The notes beneath the pieces were generated by a model, which saw nothing but the letters and a program-made list of their open reading frames with translations, did no database searches and was not told where the DNA came from. Below are positions 5,603 through 6,823 of a DNA stretch of 6,823 nt, piece by piece. Both the position numbers and the translations under genes were made by a program. Source of the DNA: Candidatus Lindowiibacteriota bacterium (GTDB lineage Bacteria; Lindowbacteria; 2-12-FULL-62-27); the NCBI GenBank assembly GCA_023249255.1, contig JAHFCY010000182.1, positions 1 through 6,823 on the forward strand, written 5' to 3'. Every line of letters starts with the position of its first letter. Within the stretch, counting starts at the first letter, position 1.

Positions 5603-6823
5603 TGAACGGCGACGGATGCAGCCAGGCTGGCGCGCGTGGACGGATCGCAGATGCGGCCATGCAGAGTTTTTCCGGCGGCCGACTCGATTTCGACGGACAC
5701 GACGCGGCCGGCGGACGATGCCGGCGCATCGACGATGACGTCGTACCACTCACGGCTTTTGCCGAACATCCCGCCGGCTTTTGCCGGATTTTCGAGAAGC
5801 ACTTCCAGCCTGCGGCCGATCTGCCGGTTTAGGGAGAGATTCGTGTAGCGCATCTGGGTTTCGACCAGCCGGTCGTGGCGCTCCTGCGCGATCTGCCGCG
5901 GGACGGGATCACGAAGGTTCAGCGCGGCCGTGTCCTGGCGCGGGCTGTAGATGTACAGGTAGGCGGCGTCAAACCGGATCGACTCGCACAGCGCAAGCGT
6001 CCGGCGAAAATCCTCTTCTGTTTCGCCCGGAAACCCGACGATGATGTCGGTCGTGACCGCGATGCCGGGCACGCGGCGGCGCATCGCCTCGACCTTGCTT
6101 TCGAACTCCTCACGCGTGTAAAGGCGTTTCATGCGCCGGAGCATCCGATCGGAGCCGGATTGGACGGGCAGGTGAATGTGATTGCAGAGGCTCGACAGCG
6201 ACGGCCAGATATCGATCAGTTCGTCCGTGATTTTTTTCGGGTGCGCGGACAAAAACCGGATGCGGCGGTTCGGAAAGCGCTCGTTGGCCCGGCGGAGAAG
6301 TTCGGCAAACCGGGTGTCCGGATCGGCAATGTCGTCGCCGTAGGCGTTCACGGTCTGGCCGAGGAACGTGATTTCGGCGTAGCCCTGGTCCGCAAGACTT
6401 GACACTTCACGCAGTACATCCTCCATCGGCCGCGAGCGTTCCCGGCCGCGCGTTTTTGGGACGATGCAGTAGGTGCAGTCCATGTTACAGCCGGTGATGA
6501 TCGTGATGTAGGCATTGAAGGAACTGAACCGCAGTCGCGGCGTGTCGGCGTTCAGAAAATGCCCGGCGACCGGGGCGTCAAAATCCTCCCGCTGACTCGA
6601 CAGAAACCGGGCGATCTCGGTCACCTGATCGGTCGGAATCACGGCGTCAAGAAACGGCAACTTCTTCTTGAGCGCCTCCCGCTCCTCCGACGCGACGCAC
6701 CCCATCGCCGCCAAAAACACGTCCGGCCGGCGGCGCTTCAAATTCGACAGAGACGCCATCCGGGCCAGGCCGCGAAGTTTGGCGGTCTCGCGGACCGTGC
6801 AGGTGTTGACAAAAACGGCGTCG
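5599..6823 (-). CDS. miaB: tRNA (i6A37) methylthiotransferase MiaB (5' end outside window)
   Basis: MiaB is a radical-SAM enzyme with two 4Fe-4S clusters that adds a methylthio group to C2 of N6-isopentenyl-A37 in tRNAs reading UNN codons. The visible 407 residues begin DAVFVNTCTVRE, so about 38 N-terminal residues, including the first cluster Cys, are off the right edge. Present are the second and third Cys of the N-terminal cluster (NTC, visible residue 8; MGC, residue 42), the radical-SAM C-X3-C-X2-C in GCNMDCTYC (112, 116, 119), RERSRP, LGQTVNAYG at 154-162, HIHLPVQSGSDR, TTDIIVGFPGETEEDF and a TRAM RNA-binding domain at about 334-393. LGQTVNAYG and NTCTVRE favour MiaB over the related MtaB and RimO. 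The first in-window ATG (6759) is internal, because the frame stays open and conserved upstream of it. The stop overlaps the next gene by ATGA. Substrate specificity is inferred; a miaA partner is not in the window. Confidence 0.95.
   Translation of the reverse strand, partial: DAVFVNTCTVRETAKLRGLARMASLSNLKRRRPDVFLAAMGCVASEEREALKKKLPFLDAVIPTDQVTEIARFLSSQREDFDAPVAGHFLNADTPRLRFSSFNAYITIITGCNMDCTYCIVPKTRGRERSRPMEDVLREVSSLADQGYAEITFLGQTVNAYGDDIADPDTRFAELLRRANERFPNRRIRFLSAHPKKITDELIDIWPSLSSLCNHIHLPVQSGSDRMLRRMKRLYTREEFESKVEAMRRRVPGIAVTTDIIVGFPGETEEDFRRTLALCESIRFDAAYLYIYSPRQDTAALNLRDPVPRQIAQERHDRLVETQMRYTNLSLNRQIGRRLEVLLENPAKAGGMFGKSREWYDVIVDAPASSAGRVVSVEIESAAGKTLHGRICDPSTRASLAASVAVQ

Noticed and set aside
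5603-5749. Upstream extension of the small membrane protein by 49 residues
   Set aside because: The extension is Arg-rich, lies inside the conserved TRAM end of miaB, and the internal ATG at 5602 gives a normal membrane-protein start with an ATGA overlap.
1-6823. An undescribed multi-gene defence or mobile system
   Set aside because: Apart from the short left-edge remnant, all genes belong to housekeeping families or small envelope proteins; no toxin-antitoxin pair, CRISPR, phage or restriction genes are visible.

Overview
The window is a mostly high-GC (roughly 60%), gene-dense bacterial segment, with nearly everything on the minus strand. Read in the direction of transcription (right to left), it holds the 3' nine-tenths of miaB, a small two-helix membrane protein of LapA-like layout, a small exported TPR-like protein, mutS and mutL. 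After mutL comes an AT-rich gene start that appears to be cut by the right end of an IS3-family-like insertion sequence, whose own gene lies on the plus strand and runs off the left edge.

miaB, the small membrane gene and the TPR gene are chained by two 4-base ATGA overlaps. mutS and mutL are joined by a third. A gap of 90 bases separates the TPR gene from mutS and is the only place in the run where a separate promoter would fit. miaB encodes a tRNA-modifying radical-SAM enzyme (2-methylthiolation of i6A37). mutS and mutL encode the two core proteins of methyl-independent mismatch repair. The neighbourhood miaB-mutS-mutL is known from several phyla; here two small envelope-protein genes sit between miaB and mutS.

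The repair proteins look complete and functional. MutS has the Phe-Tyr-Glu mismatch-reading motif, Walker A and B motifs and a QSDLF sliding-clamp peptide near its C-terminus. MutL has an intact GHKL ATPase and all the metal-site residues of the endonuclease type of MutL, with one unusual substitution. This type is found in bacteria without MutH, so strand discrimination probably does not depend on Dam methylation.

The organism cannot be named from this window. An exported protein plus a LapA-like protein, high GC and an endonuclease-type MutL suggest an uncultured or non-enterobacterial, probably diderm, bacterium. The left 270 bases are the accessory part: about 34% GC from 121 to 260, a truncated gene of unknown function, an insertion-sequence end and a perfect 28-base palindrome. 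I see no RNA genes, no CRISPR array and no convincing undescribed multi-gene system. There is no gene-free stretch longer than 300 bases.
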